From Pseudonocardia petroleophila (lineage in GTDB: Bacteria > Actinomycetota > Actinomycetes > Mycobacteriales > Pseudonocardiaceae), in contig NZ_CP060131.1 in NCBI RefSeq assembly GCF_014235185.1, positions 131,501 through 195,500 on the forward strand: 64,000 nucleotides of DNA. Direction: 5' to 3'. This document shows, in pieces, positions 1-7,866 of the stretch (the stretch's first letter is position 1; every line of letters starts with the position of its first letter). A program made the position numbers and the translations under genes. Under the pieces are notes generated by a model. The model saw nothing but the letters and a program-made list of their open reading frames with translations, was not told where the DNA came from and ran no database searches.

Positions 1-835
1 GCCGGTCGAACTGGATGCGCGAGTCCGCGTACCCCAGTGCCGCGCGCAGGCTGTCGCGGGCGGCCCCGACGGCTCCGAACAGGATCCCGAACCGTGCCTC
101 GTTCAGGCAGGCCAGCGGACCGCGCAGGCCCCGGGCCTCCGGCAGCATCGCCGAGGCCGGCAGGCGCACGTCCTGCAGGTGCAGCGACGAGGTCACCGAC
201 GCGCGCAGGGACAGCTTCTGCGTGATGTCGGTCGTCGTGAAACCGGGGGTGCCGCGGGGGACGAGAAAGCCGCGGATGCCGTCGTCGGTCCGGGCCCACA
301 CCGTCGCGACGTCGGCGAGGCCGCCGTTCGTGATCCACGTCTTGGAGCCGTTGAGCACCCAGTCGCCGCCGTCGCGGACCGCCCGGGTGCGCATCCCCGC
401 GGGGTCGGAACCGAAGTCGGGCTCGGTCAGCCCGAAGCAGCCGACGGCCTCGCCCGCGGCGAGCCGCGGGAGCCACTCCGTCCTCTGCTCCTCCGACCCC
501 CACCGCCAGATCGAGAACATCGACAGCGAGCCCTGCACGGAGACGAAGCTGCGCAGGCCGGAGTCGACCCCCTCCAGCTCCAGGCAGGCCAGGCCGTAGC
601 TGACGGCGTTCGTGCCCGCGCAGCCGTAGCCGTAGAGGTGCATGCCGAGCAGCCCGAGCTTGCCGAGCTCGGGCACGAGGTCGCGGGGGAAGGTCGCGGA
701 GTCGTACCACCCGGCGACGTGCGGGCGGGCCCGGTCGTCGAGGAAGTCGCGCACCGTCCGTTGGATGTCCCGCTCCTCCTCCGAGAGCAGCGAGGCGGTG
801 TCGAGCAGGTCCAGCGGGTCCGTCATGACGGGCAT
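1..835 (-). CDS. acyl-CoA dehydrogenase, glutaryl-CoA dehydrogenase-like (C-terminus cut by window edge)
   Basis: The first ~278 residues of an FAD-dependent acyl-CoA dehydrogenase are present; the gene runs off the left edge. The mid-domain flavin motif GCFGLTEPDFGSDP and the following WITNG are typical of the glutaryl-CoA dehydrogenase branch, which oxidises and decarboxylates glutaryl-CoA to crotonyl-CoA. The catalytic base lies in the missing C-terminal part, so substrate cannot be decided. The ATG at 835 has GGAGA about 7 nt upstream; a second in-frame ATG lies at 826. It follows the prs gene by 85 nt on the same strand and could be the last member of the nadV-HAD-prs transcript. No LacI-type box is seen directly before it. 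Confidence 0.85.
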   Translation of the reverse strand, partial: MPVMTDPLDLLDTASLLSEEERDIQRTVRDFLDDRARPHVAGWYDSATFPRDLVPELGKLGLLGMHLYGYGCAGTNAVSYGLACLELEGVDSGLRSFVSVQGSLSMFSIWRWGSEEQRTEWLPRLAAGEAVGCFGLTEPDFGSDPAGMRTRAVRDGGDWVLNGSKTWITNGGLADVATVWARTDDGIRGFLVPRGTPGFTTTDITQKLSLRASVTSSLHLQDVRLPASAMLPEARGLRGPLACLNEARFGILFGAVGAARDSLRAALGYADSRIQFDR

Positions 836-920
836 GGGTTCTCCGGTGTCGGTGCGTACGGGCAGGGGCGGGCGGGCGGGCCTGACGGGGACGGTCCGGT
901 CGTCGGCACGGCGCAGCCGT

Positions 921-1910
921 TCAGAACAGGTGGTTGTTGCCGCCGAAGACCTCGCTGACGGAGTCGTCGGTGAAGATGCGGTGGATGGAGTCGGCCAGCA
1001 GCGGCGCGCAGGAGACGACGTCGACGTTGCCGGGGACGCCGGGGCGCAGCGGGATGGTGTCGGTGACGACGATGCGCTCGAACGGCGCGACCGCGAGGTT
1101 CTCGTGCGCGCGCCCGCTCAGCACGGGGTGCGTCGCGGCGGCGAACACCCGCCGGGCACCGGCCCGGACGACGGCCTCGCCGGCCGCCCGCAGCGTGCCG
1201 GCGGTGTCGATGATGTCGTCGACGATGATCGCGGTGCGGCCGCGCACGTCACCGATCACGTGCCCGATCTCGGCGACCTGCTGGCGGGGGCGTTCCTTGT
1301 CCAGGATGGCGAGCCCGGCACCCATGCGGGTGGCGAACTGCTTGTTGAGCTTGACCCGTCCCGCGTCGGGTGCGACCACGACGAGCTCCCCGGGATCCGC
1401 CTCGAGGCCGCGGAAGTGGTCGGCGAGCATCATCAGCGCGGTCATGTGGTCGACCGGCCGGGAGAAGAAGCCCTGCAGCTGGCCCGCGTGCAGGTCCATG
1501 GTCAGGACCCGGTCCACCCCGGCGGACTCGAGCATGCGCGCCACCAGCCGGGCGGAGATGGGTTCGCGCGGGGCGGACTTCTTGTCCTGGCGGGAGTAGC
1601 CGTACCAGGGGGTCACCGCGATCACCCGGTGCGCGCTGGCCCCGACCGCGGCGTCGATCATGACGAGCAGCTCGAGCAGCGCGTCGTTGGAGTTGAGGCC
1701 GGTGGCGGGGTTGCCGCACATCGGCTGGACGATGAACACGTCCGCGCCGCGGATGGAGTCGGTGTAGCGGCAGTACACCTCGTCGTTGGAGAAGGTCCGC
1801 AGGGTCACCGGACCGAGCTCGACGCCGAGGCGGCCGGCGATGGCCGAGGCCAGGGCGGGGTTGGCGCGGCCCGCGAACAGCATGAGCCGCTTGTCGTGGC
1901 TGAACCGCAT
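921..1910 (-). CDS. prs: ribose-phosphate pyrophosphokinase (PRPP synthetase)
   Basis: Makes 5-phosphoribosyl-1-pyrophosphate from ribose 5-phosphate and ATP. The 329-residue protein has class I hallmarks: N-terminal FSNDEVYCRY, the catalytic-loop region WYGYSRQDKK followed by REPISARLV, the MDLHAGQLQGFF segment, and the PRPP-binding loop IIVDDIIDTAGT. ATG at 1910 starts at MRFSHDKRLMLF, the usual Prs N-terminus. It lies 38 nt after a HAD phosphatase gene and two genes after nadV on the same strand; nadV consumes PRPP. This makes it likely a pathway-dedicated copy rather than the housekeeping one, which normally lies beside glmU. That last point is inference. Confidence 0.92.
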   Translation of the reverse strand: MRFSHDKRLMLFAGRANPALASAIAGRLGVELGPVTLRTFSNDEVYCRYTDSIRGADVFIVQPMCGNPATGLNSNDALLELLVMIDAAVGASAHRVIAVTPWYGYSRQDKKSAPREPISARLVARMLESAGVDRVLTMDLHAGQLQGFFSRPVDHMTALMMLADHFRGLEADPGELVVVAPDAGRVKLNKQFATRMGAGLAILDKERPRQQVAEIGHVIGDVRGRTAIIVDDIIDTAGTLRAAGEAVVRAGARRVFAAATHPVLSGRAHENLAVAPFERIVVTDTIPLRPGVPGNVDVVSCAPLLADSIHRIFTDDSVSEVFGGNNHLF

Positions 1911-1948
1911 GCTCGTCGGACCCGGCCGCAGGGGCGCGGTCCCGGCCG

Positions 1949-2608
1949 TCACGCCGGGCACCCGCGACCGGCCCGCGCGCCGTCGAGCAGCTGCCGGCCC
2001 AGGGCGTACGCGCCGCGGAGGTCGTCCCCCTCGAAGCACACCGCGGCGCTCTCCCGCAGCCGGGCGGTGCAGTTGACCCCCACCGAGTGCGGCAGCCGCG
2101 CGAACAGCAGGGTGTCCGAGGTCGAGTCGCCGTACGCCACGCACTCCCGGTCGGTGATCCCGAGCTCGTCGAGCAGCGCCAGGGTGATGTCGACCTTGTG
2201 CTGCAGCGTGAGGAGCCGTTCCTTCCGGGTCGGGGTGTTGGGGACCACGTCGGACCCGAAGGTGCGGTGGGCGCCCCACCCCTCCAGCCGCCGGACGAAG
2301 AAGTGCGGGGACTGCGAGATGACGGCGATGTGCTCGCCCCGGGCACGGATGTCGGCGAAGACCTCGCGGACGCCGTCCATCCAGGCCGCGGCGGCGAACG
2401 CGGCGTCGATCTCGGCCTCGCTGACGTCGGCCCAGAGCGGCAGCATCCGCTCCCAGAACTGCACGTCGGTGATCTCGCCGCGCAGCCACGCCTGCTCGAT
2501 CCGGTCGGCCGGCTCGAAGGTCCCCAGGTGCCGGGCGAGCTCGACCGAGCCGGCTCCGCGCAGGAGGGTGCCGTCCATGTCGAACACGTGCAGGTGGGTC
2601 CGGGTCAT
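1949..2608 (-). CDS. HAD-superfamily (subfamily IB) phosphatase
   Basis: A 219-residue HAD hydrolase of the phosphoserine-phosphatase-like IB subfamily. Motif I is DMDGTLL (Asp10 nucleophile, Asp12), motif II is VISQSP, and the acidic motif near the C-terminus is YGDSTSDTL. The helical cap between motifs I and II is about 80 residues, which fits IB enzymes. It sits between nadV and prs with gaps of 77 and 38 nt, so the substrate may be a phosphorylated ribosyl or nicotinamide nucleotide, but nothing in the sequence proves this. ATG at 2608 is the only start that keeps the canonical N-terminus MTRTHLHVFDMDGT. Confidence 0.85.
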   Translation of the reverse strand: MTRTHLHVFDMDGTLLRGAGSVELARHLGTFEPADRIEQAWLRGEITDVQFWERMLPLWADVSEAEIDAAFAAAAWMDGVREVFADIRARGEHIAVISQSPHFFVRRLEGWGAHRTFGSDVVPNTPTRKERLLTLQHKVDITLALLDELGITDRECVAYGDSTSDTLLFARLPHSVGVNCTARLRESAAVCFEGDDLRGAYALGRQLLDGARAGRGCPA

Positions 2609-2685
2609 CGCACAGGCTCCAGTGGTCGGCGTGAGCGGTGCCGTCGCGGCCGGGGGGTCGGCCGCGACGGCGCCGCGGGCGTGCA

Positions 2686-4146
2686 TCAGGCCGACGCGGC
2701 CACGGCGGCCTCGTTGACCACGGTGCGCATCTGTCCGACGTGGCTGATGTAGTACGACTCCGGGACCTCCCGCTCGGCGTGGGCGATGAGGTCGGTGAAG
2801 TCCCACTTCTTGAGCAGCTTGCCGTTGCGGAACACCGGCGTCAGCACGTTCTCCGACTCCGGGATGGACCCCTTCGGCACGGTGACGTAGGTGCCGTTCT
2901 CGTACTTCAGCGCCAGGCGGCCCGCCTTGGAGGTCTTGAACGACGCCCCGGTCGGCTGCTTGGCGATGTCGCGCCACTCGCCGTTCACGCACACCGCCGA
3001 CGCCTTCTGCCCGAAGTTCATCGTGTCGCGGTTCCAGTGCTGCAGCAGGCCACCGCCCATCCCGAAGACCGCGTTGTCGGCGGCGAGCCCACGGCGCTCG
3101 AGCTCCATGTACACCTGCGGGAGGCTGTAGAAGTTCACCCCGTCGCCCTGCACGACCCGGATGTAGGGCGGGAGGATCTTGAAGCCCTTCGAGTTGACCT
3201 CGTAGCCGAAGGCCTCCATCAGCCACTCGGTGGTGTCCGCGGTGACCTGGACGATGTCGCCGGAGTCGGGCCGGATCCCGACCAGGCCCGGGAAGCTCCG
3301 GATCTGCTCCTTCAGCTCGACACCGATGATCTTCTTGACGCAGTTCTCGTGGTCGTAGGTGTCGCTGAGCAGGAGCGCGACGCCGCTCGCGGCGTAGATG
3401 GTGAGCATGTTCCGCAGCGCGTCGGCCTCGTTCCCGCGGCCCCAGGCGCAGAAGCCGGCGTGCTCGGAGTTCGGGCCCGAGTTGGAGACCTTGCCCGCGT
3501 TGTAGAAGTGCTTGGCCGCCAGGATGCCGGGGACCGTGTCGGACTGGTCGAAGTTGACCAGGTGCGCCAGGCCGCCCAGTGCGGCGGACTGCTGGGAGCT
3601 CACCCCGCGCGCGCCGTAGTCGTGCAGGATGTTGCGGATCAGGTGGGGGTTGTCCGAGGTGCGGGCCAGCGCCTCCTTGATGACCATCTTCGACAGCCAG
3701 CTGACCGTGCCGATCGTCGTCGGGTACCAGACGGCGCGCAGCAGGGCGGTCTCGAAGAAGCTGGTGGCCCAGAAGTACTTCGGGTCGGTGTTGATCAGCT
3801 GGACGAGGACGTTGCGCGCCGGCAGCACGATGCCCTCCGGCACGGCCTCGATCTCGACGGGCAGGTAACCGCCGTGGTCGTTGAGGATGCCGAGCCAGTT
3901 GTCGCGATTGAAGTGCATGCCCTGCTCGCGCGTGACGAACTCGGCCTCGTCGATGTCCTCGAGCGTGATCGGGCGCATCAGGTACTCACGCAGGTACGCC
4001 TGCAACCCGACGAACTGGGTCACCGGCCAGTCGCCGCCGCGGGACTCGATGTAGCTCGAGACGTACTCGGTGCCCGGGGGGTACAGCGGGTAGTGGCAGT
4101 GCTTGTAGTTGTCGGTGTTGATGATCAGGTTGTCGAGGTAGCCCAT
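2686..4146 (-). CDS. nadV: nicotinamide phosphoribosyltransferase (NAMPT-type)
   Basis: Condenses nicotinamide with PRPP to give NMN, a direct route into NAD that bypasses deamidation. The 486-residue protein matches the NAMPT rather than the nicotinate enzyme: HDYGARGVSS (~175-184) corresponds to the human HDFGYRGVSS-type loop, the catalytic His is in NSGPNSEHAGFCAWG (H229), and RPDSGD (~292-297) and VQGDGVNFYSL line the PRPP site. The ATG at 4146 is preceded by AAGGTGG at about 8 nt; a GTG 12 nt further upstream (4158) is an alternative but lies on top of that ribosome binding site. It heads the nadV-HAD-prs run, behind a promoter with LacI-type boxes. Dedicated nadV-prs pairs are known from phages and some bacteria. 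Confidence 0.93.
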   Translation of the reverse strand: MGYLDNLIINTDNYKHCHYPLYPPGTEYVSSYIESRGGDWPVTQFVGLQAYLREYLMRPITLEDIDEAEFVTREQGMHFNRDNWLGILNDHGGYLPVEIEAVPEGIVLPARNVLVQLINTDPKYFWATSFFETALLRAVWYPTTIGTVSWLSKMVIKEALARTSDNPHLIRNILHDYGARGVSSQQSAALGGLAHLVNFDQSDTVPGILAAKHFYNAGKVSNSGPNSEHAGFCAWGRGNEADALRNMLTIYAASGVALLLSDTYDHENCVKKIIGVELKEQIRSFPGLVGIRPDSGDIVQVTADTTEWLMEAFGYEVNSKGFKILPPYIRVVQGDGVNFYSLPQVYMELERRGLAADNAVFGMGGGLLQHWNRDTMNFGQKASAVCVNGEWRDIAKQPTGASFKTSKAGRLALKYENGTYVTVPKGSIPESENVLTPVFRNGKLLKKWDFTDLIAHAEREVPESYYISHVGQMRTVVNEAAVAASA

Positions 4147-4165
4147 CGGCTCGCCCACCTTCCAC

Positions 4166-4179
4166 GAGAGTCGTTTCTA
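4166..4179 (-). promoter_or_regulatory. LacI-type operator box a, nadV leader
   Basis: Minus-strand sequence TAGAAACGACTCTC matches the box consensus TAGAAACGATTCTA at 12 of 14 positions. It lies in the untranslated leader of nadV, 20 nt upstream of the ATG, downstream of the predicted promoter, where a repressor could act as a roadblock or close a DNA loop with boxes b and c. Confidence 0.55.
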
Positions 4180-4306
4180 CCTGCCATGCGCGCCGACATC
4201 GGATGGCACGACAGACTTGGGATGCGCGGAACCACGGTTCTACGCCTTCGAGCAGCCTTGCGTACGTGCTGGCCCATCACCAGGGATCGGCTCGTTCGGC
4301 AACACC

Positions 4307-4334
4307 ATATTAACGTTTCTAGTGTGACCGTCAA
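4307..4334 (-). promoter_or_regulatory. predicted nadV promoter
   Basis: On the minus strand TTGACG (4334-4329) and TAATAT (4312-4307) are separated by 16 nt. Both hexamers are close to the housekeeping consensus and stand out in GC-rich DNA. LacI-type box b lies across the spacer and -10. Confidence 0.55.
4308..4321 (-). promoter_or_regulatory. LacI-type operator box b, over the nadV -10
   Basis: Minus-strand TAGAAACGTTAATA matches the consensus at 11 of 14 positions with the central CG kept. Its position over the -10 element is classical for repression. Confidence 0.55.
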
Positions 4335-4516
4335 CTCATCTCGGCGCCGAGTTTCGGCCCCGCCCCAGGTCGGGGCGCCGGCCCGGGGCGCGCCGCGGTC
4401 GCCGGCGGCCGGCATCACCACAGCCAGAACCCGTACGCCGCTCGCGACCCGCGAGGTCCGGGGCGGGACGCGTCGCTCCCTCGGAGCACGACTCGGCGCG
4501 TAGTCCCGCCGGAAGC

Positions 4517-4530
4517 AGTAAACGATTCTA
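4517..4530 (+). promoter_or_regulatory. LacI-type operator box c
   Basis: AGTAAACGATTCTA keeps one perfect half-site (GATTCTA) and the AAAC of the other. It lies about 185 bp upstream of the nadV promoter and just past the ribokinase stop codon, so it may be an auxiliary operator. Confidence 0.45.
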
Positions 4531-4548
4531 CCCAGGATGGGTCGCCCG

Positions 4549-5526
4549 CTACCGGGCCCGGGCGGAGACCTCCGCGGCCAGCTCGTCGGCGGTGGGCATG
4601 CCGCCCCGGGCGCCGTCGCCGCCGACCGAGAGCGACGCCGCGACGTTGGCCAGCCGGACGGCGTCGGCGAGGGGCCCGCCCCGGGCCAGCTCGAGGGCGA
4701 GCACGCCGTTGAAGGTGTCCCCCGCCCCCGTCGTGTCCCGGACGGTGGCCGGTCGGGGCGGCACGTGGGTGACGGCTCCCGTGGGCTCGACGAGGAGGAC
4801 CCCGTCGGCCCCGAGGGTGACCGCCACGTCCGCACCGGTCAGCTCCGCCAGGGCCAGTGCGGCGTCCCGGACCGACGCCGACGGGGGCGCGCCGGGCGGC
4901 TCCCCCGTCGCGGCCCCCGGCCGGGCGACACCGGCCAGCTCGGCGAGTGCGAGGCACTCGCCCGCGTTGGGCGTCAGGATCGGGCCGAGCCCGAGCAGGT
5001 CGGCGACGACGGGCAGCACCGGCGCGGGGTTGAGGACGCACCGCACGCCGGCGGCCCGGGCGGCGCGCACGGCGGCCGCGACGGCGGCAGCCGGGACCTC
5101 CGTGCTGACGAGGACGCAGCCCGCCCCGGGCAGCAGCCGGCCGAGCCGGGCCACGACCGCCTCCGCGCTCACGTCGTCGTTCGCGCCGGCGCCGACCGCG
5201 ATCTGGTTCTCGCCCCCGGGCCCGACCACGATCAGCGCCACCCCGGTCGGCGCCGACGCGCTGACCTCGACCCCGCCGGTGTCGACCCCGTCGTCCTGCA
5301 GGTCGCGGAGGGCCTGCCGCCCGATGTCGTCGTCGCCGACGGCGCCGACGAGGACGACGGCACCACCCGCGCGGGCCGCCGCGACCGCGGCGTTCGCACC
5401 CTTCCCGCCGCCGTACCGCTCGACGCCAGGGCCGACGACGGTCTCGCCCGGCGCGGGCAGGCGCGGGGCGTTCACCACCATGTCCACGTTGACCGCGCCG
5501 ACGACCACGACGTCGATCCCGCTCAC
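4549..5526 (-). CDS. rbsK: ribokinase (PfkB family)
   Basis: Phosphorylates ribose to ribose 5-phosphate. The 325-residue protein has the N-terminal PfkB signature GGGKGANAAVA and the C-terminal catalytic motif DTTGAGDTFNG with the base Asp. GTG at 5526 is chosen because GAGGA lies 7 nt upstream and the protein then begins VSGIDVVVVGAVNVD, the normal ribokinase start. The lacI stop is only 10 nt away, so the two genes are surely co-transcribed. Its product is the substrate of the nearby prs, giving a complete ribose to PRPP to NMN chain in one neighbourhood. Other PfkB sugars or nucleosides cannot be excluded from sequence alone. Confidence 0.88.
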   Translation of the reverse strand: MSGIDVVVVGAVNVDMVVNAPRLPAPGETVVGPGVERYGGGKGANAAVAAARAGGAVVLVGAVGDDDIGRQALRDLQDDGVDTGGVEVSASAPTGVALIVVGPGGENQIAVGAGANDDVSAEAVVARLGRLLPGAGCVLVSTEVPAAAVAAAVRAARAAGVRCVLNPAPVLPVVADLLGLGPILTPNAGECLALAELAGVARPGAATGEPPGAPPSASVRDAALALAELTGADVAVTLGADGVLLVEPTGAVTHVPPRPATVRDTTGAGDTFNGVLALELARGGPLADAVRLANVAASLSVGGDGARGGMPTADELAAEVSARAR

Positions 5527-5536
5527 CGGCGCGTCC

Positions 5537-6559
5537 TCACCCGCGCGGCGGCCCGACGCTGTCGCGGATCTTGACGACGGCGGGGAGTGTGTCACTGGTG
5601 TCGACATCGTTGCCCTCCAGCAGGTCGAACAGCACGTTCGCGGCGCGGTACCCCATGTCGTGGGCCGGCTGGCGCACGCTGGTGAGGCGGGGGGTGAGCA
5701 GCGCCGAGATGGGCAGGTCGTCGAAGCCCACCACGCTCATGTCGTCGGGCACCGTCAACCCGCTGCTGCGGAGGCAGTCGATGGCGCCGATGGCCATCAG
5801 GTCGTTGGCGCACAGCAGTGCGGTGGGCCGCTCGGCCGCCGGGCCCGCGAGGATCTGCTCGGCCGCGGCCCGGCCCGACTCCTGCCGGTAGTCCCCCGCG
5901 TGGACCGGGACGGAGTCGGGGTCGATGCCGGCACCGGCGATCGCCTCCCGGTACCCGGCGAGTCGCTGCTGCGCGGTCCACAGCGCAGGCGGCCCGCCGA
6001 TCACCGCGATGCGGCGGTGCCCGTGGTTCAGCACGTGCGTCGCGACCTCGCGCGCGCCGCGCCGGGAGTCGCACACGATCGCCGGGAGGTCCCGGCCAGG
6101 GATCTGCTCGTCGACGAGGACGACCGGCCCGGACTTCGCGAGGTCGTAGATGGACTCGGGCATCGACCCCGTCCCCGACAGGTAGATCACCCCGTCGACC
6201 CGCTGGCTGCGCAGCAGCCTCGCGTAGTTCTCCTCCGGCAGCTCGATCGCGTCCGGTACCACGAGCACGACCAGGACGTTGACCGCCGACGCCGCGCGCT
6301 GCACCCCCTCGGTGACCATCGCGAAGAACTGGTTGGTCAGATCGGGGACGACCATGGCGATCGTCGAGGCCGAGCGGCGCTTGAGGCTCCGCGCCGACTC
6401 GTTCGGCGAGTAGTCGAGGAGGCGGATCGCGTCCAGGACGCGGTTCCTCCTGTCCTGCGCCACGGGGCCGCTGTCGTTCAGCACGTAGCTGACCGTGCTG
6501 ACCGAGACGTTCGCGCGTTCTGCGACGTCCTTCATGGTGGGACGACGGCGTGCAACCAC
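5537..6559 (-). CDS. LacI-family transcriptional regulator
   Basis: A 340-residue repressor with an N-terminal helix-turn-helix (MKDVAERANVSVSTVSYVL) and hinge helix NESARSLKRR, followed by a periplasmic-binding-protein-like effector domain that ends VVGFDDLPISALLTPRLTSV. GTG at 6559 is chosen because GAGAGG lies 8 nt upstream and the product starts VVARRRPTMKDV, usual for the family; ATG at 6535 is an alternative. It is the fourth gene of the cupin operon, ahead of rbsK. It is the obvious candidate to bind the TAGAAACGATTCTA boxes found before nadV, the cupin operon, the CoA-transferase and the aldehyde dehydrogenase. The effector is unknown. Confidence 0.92.
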   Translation of the reverse strand: MVARRRPTMKDVAERANVSVSTVSYVLNDSGPVAQDRRNRVLDAIRLLDYSPNESARSLKRRSASTIAMVVPDLTNQFFAMVTEGVQRAASAVNVLVVLVVPDAIELPEENYARLLRSQRVDGVIYLSGTGSMPESIYDLAKSGPVVLVDEQIPGRDLPAIVCDSRRGAREVATHVLNHGHRRIAVIGGPPALWTAQQRLAGYREAIAGAGIDPDSVPVHAGDYRQESGRAAAEQILAGPAAERPTALLCANDLMAIGAIDCLRSSGLTVPDDMSVVGFDDLPISALLTPRLTSVRQPAHDMGYRAANVLFDLLEGNDVDTSDTLPAVVKIRDSVGPPRG

Positions 6560-6572
6560 GGTCGGGACCTCT

Positions 6573-7352
6573 CTACGAGCTGGCGCGAGCCGCCCACCGC
6601 AGGACGGACGCCCAGAACTGCTGGTAGTGCGGCCACCCCACGAACTCGGGTGGCGCCCAGTGCGGAGCCAGATCGGAGGTGAAGGCCACGGACCGGCCCT
6701 CACCCGCCTGTCCGACAACCAGCAGCGGGTCGTCACCGGCCCGTGCGACGGTCGTCGCCTCCGGCTTGGCGATCACCCGGTTGTACCCCAGCAACGACGG
6801 CCACTCCGCAGGGGTACCACCGAGCACCTCGTGCGTCGGTCGGTCGAAGTCCGCCTTGATGCCCTCGGACTCCTCGATCCGGTCGTCGTGGTCCAGCATC
6901 GCGACGGGCAGCACGTCGGCCAGCGGGGTCATGCCGAACCGCGCCTTGCCGTCGATGCCGGTGAAGGACATGTAGCCACCGATCATGACCAGTCCCCCGC
7001 CCGCCCGCGTCCAGTCCCGCAGCAGGGCGAGCCGGTTGGGGCTGCGCTCCGACCGCAGGAACGTCTCGTCGGGCAGCAGGAACGAGTTGGACCCGATGTC
7101 GGAGAGCACCACGACGTCGAACTCGTCGAGCTCGGTCATGGTCCGGGGGAACCTCGAGGAGATCTCGTGCCCCCGGATGTAGGTGACCGGGAAGCCCTCG
7201 CGGTCGAGAGCGGCCAGGAACTCGCCGGCGCCCTCCTCGTACTCCGTGGTGTGGAACTGGTCGAAGCCCTTCATGTGGATGGTGTGCTTCATCCACGACT
7301 CACCGGCGAACAGCACCCGCGGCGGGCGGCCCGGCGCGACCCCGGCGCTCAC
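6573..7352 (-). CDS. glutamine amidotransferase-like protein (DUF1355 / ThuA-like fold)
   Basis: A 259-residue class I amidotransferase-like protein: N-terminal RVLFAGESWMKHTIHMKGFD, a middle DVVVLSDIGSNSFLLP and GGGLVMIGGYMSFTG, and a C-terminal TSDLAPHWAPPEF segment typical of the family. There is no Cys nucleophile in the position expected for a true amidotransferase (the elbow reads IGGYMSF), so it is probably a fold member with another role. The GTG start at 7352 overlaps the preceding stop as GTGA, so translation is coupled to the PNPOx-like gene. Substrate unknown; expressed with a cupin, a flavin-split-barrel protein, LacI and ribokinase. Confidence 0.75.
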   Translation of the reverse strand: MSAGVAPGRPPRVLFAGESWMKHTIHMKGFDQFHTTEYEEGAGEFLAALDREGFPVTYIRGHEISSRFPRTMTELDEFDVVVLSDIGSNSFLLPDETFLRSERSPNRLALLRDWTRAGGGLVMIGGYMSFTGIDGKARFGMTPLADVLPVAMLDHDDRIEESEGIKADFDRPTHEVLGGTPAEWPSLLGYNRVIAKPEATTVARAGDDPLLVVGQAGEGRSVAFTSDLAPHWAPPEFVGWPHYQQFWASVLRWAARASS

Positions 7353-7864
7353 AGGATGCGGTCCTCGACGTGGGCCGGGAGCACGCGCGACTCCGGCATG
7401 GGCAGGACGCTGAGCTCGCGCATGTCCCACCCGATCATCTTGTCCGGCACCAGCTCGTAGTAGGTCCGGCCGGCGACGTCGCCGAACTCGAGGTACTGCT
7501 CGGCGAACGGGTGCCCGACGTGGAAGTACTTGTCGAACACGAGCTCGGCCAGCTCGGCGGCCAGCGCCGCGTCCTCGACCCGCCGCATGCTGCCGACGAT
7601 CCGGACACCGGACACCGTCGCGTACTCGTCCCCCTGGTCGACCAGTGCGGACAGCGCGCGTCCCGCCCGGAAGTTGTCGCCGTGCCGGGACGCGGCGTCG
7701 ATGGGGATGTAGATCTTCTTGTCGCGCACCACCAGCCAGAGCGGCGAGAGGTAGATCGATCCGTCCTCATCGGCCGTCGCCACGCGGATGGTCTTCGCCC
7801 GGGACAGGTAGGCCCAGCGCTTGTCGCCCCGCAGGGGCTGCCAGGTGCTCGCGGTGACGGCCAT
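7349..7864 (-). CDS. pyridoxamine 5'-phosphate oxidase-family (flavin split-barrel) protein
   Basis: A 171-residue split beta-barrel protein of the PNPOx-like superfamily that binds FMN or F420. Visible blocks are TIRVATADEDGSIYLSPLW and KKIYIPIDAASRHGDNFRAG, then SALVDQGDEYATVSGVRIVG. This matches the group of small actinobacterial F420/FMN reductases rather than true PdxH, whose C-terminal PLP-binding signature is absent. ATG at 7864 lies 2 nt after the cupin stop and its own stop overlaps the next start, so it is the middle gene of a tightly coupled operon. Physiological substrate unknown. Confidence 0.8.
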   Translation of the reverse strand: MAVTASTWQPLRGDKRWAYLSRAKTIRVATADEDGSIYLSPLWLVVRDKKIYIPIDAASRHGDNFRAGRALSALVDQGDEYATVSGVRIVGSMRRVEDAALAAELAELVFDKYFHVGHPFAEQYLEFGDVAGRTYYELVPDKMIGWDMRELSVLPMPESRVLPAHVEDRIL

Positions 7865-7866
7865 GG

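Larger units (their letters stand above)
4147..4548. other. gene-less regulatory stretch before nadV
   Basis: About 400 bp without a credible gene, AT-richer than its surroundings around 4255-4335. It carries the nadV promoter and three LacI-type boxes, which are listed separately. The part 4340-4510 is very GC-rich and shows no clear terminator for the ribokinase gene that ends at 4549. Confidence 0.7.

Noticed and set aside
642-2717. 691-codon open frame on the plus strand
   Set aside because: Lies antisense to prs and the HAD gene; Arg/Gly/Pro/Ser-rich with no family motif. Such long shadow frames are normal at this GC content.
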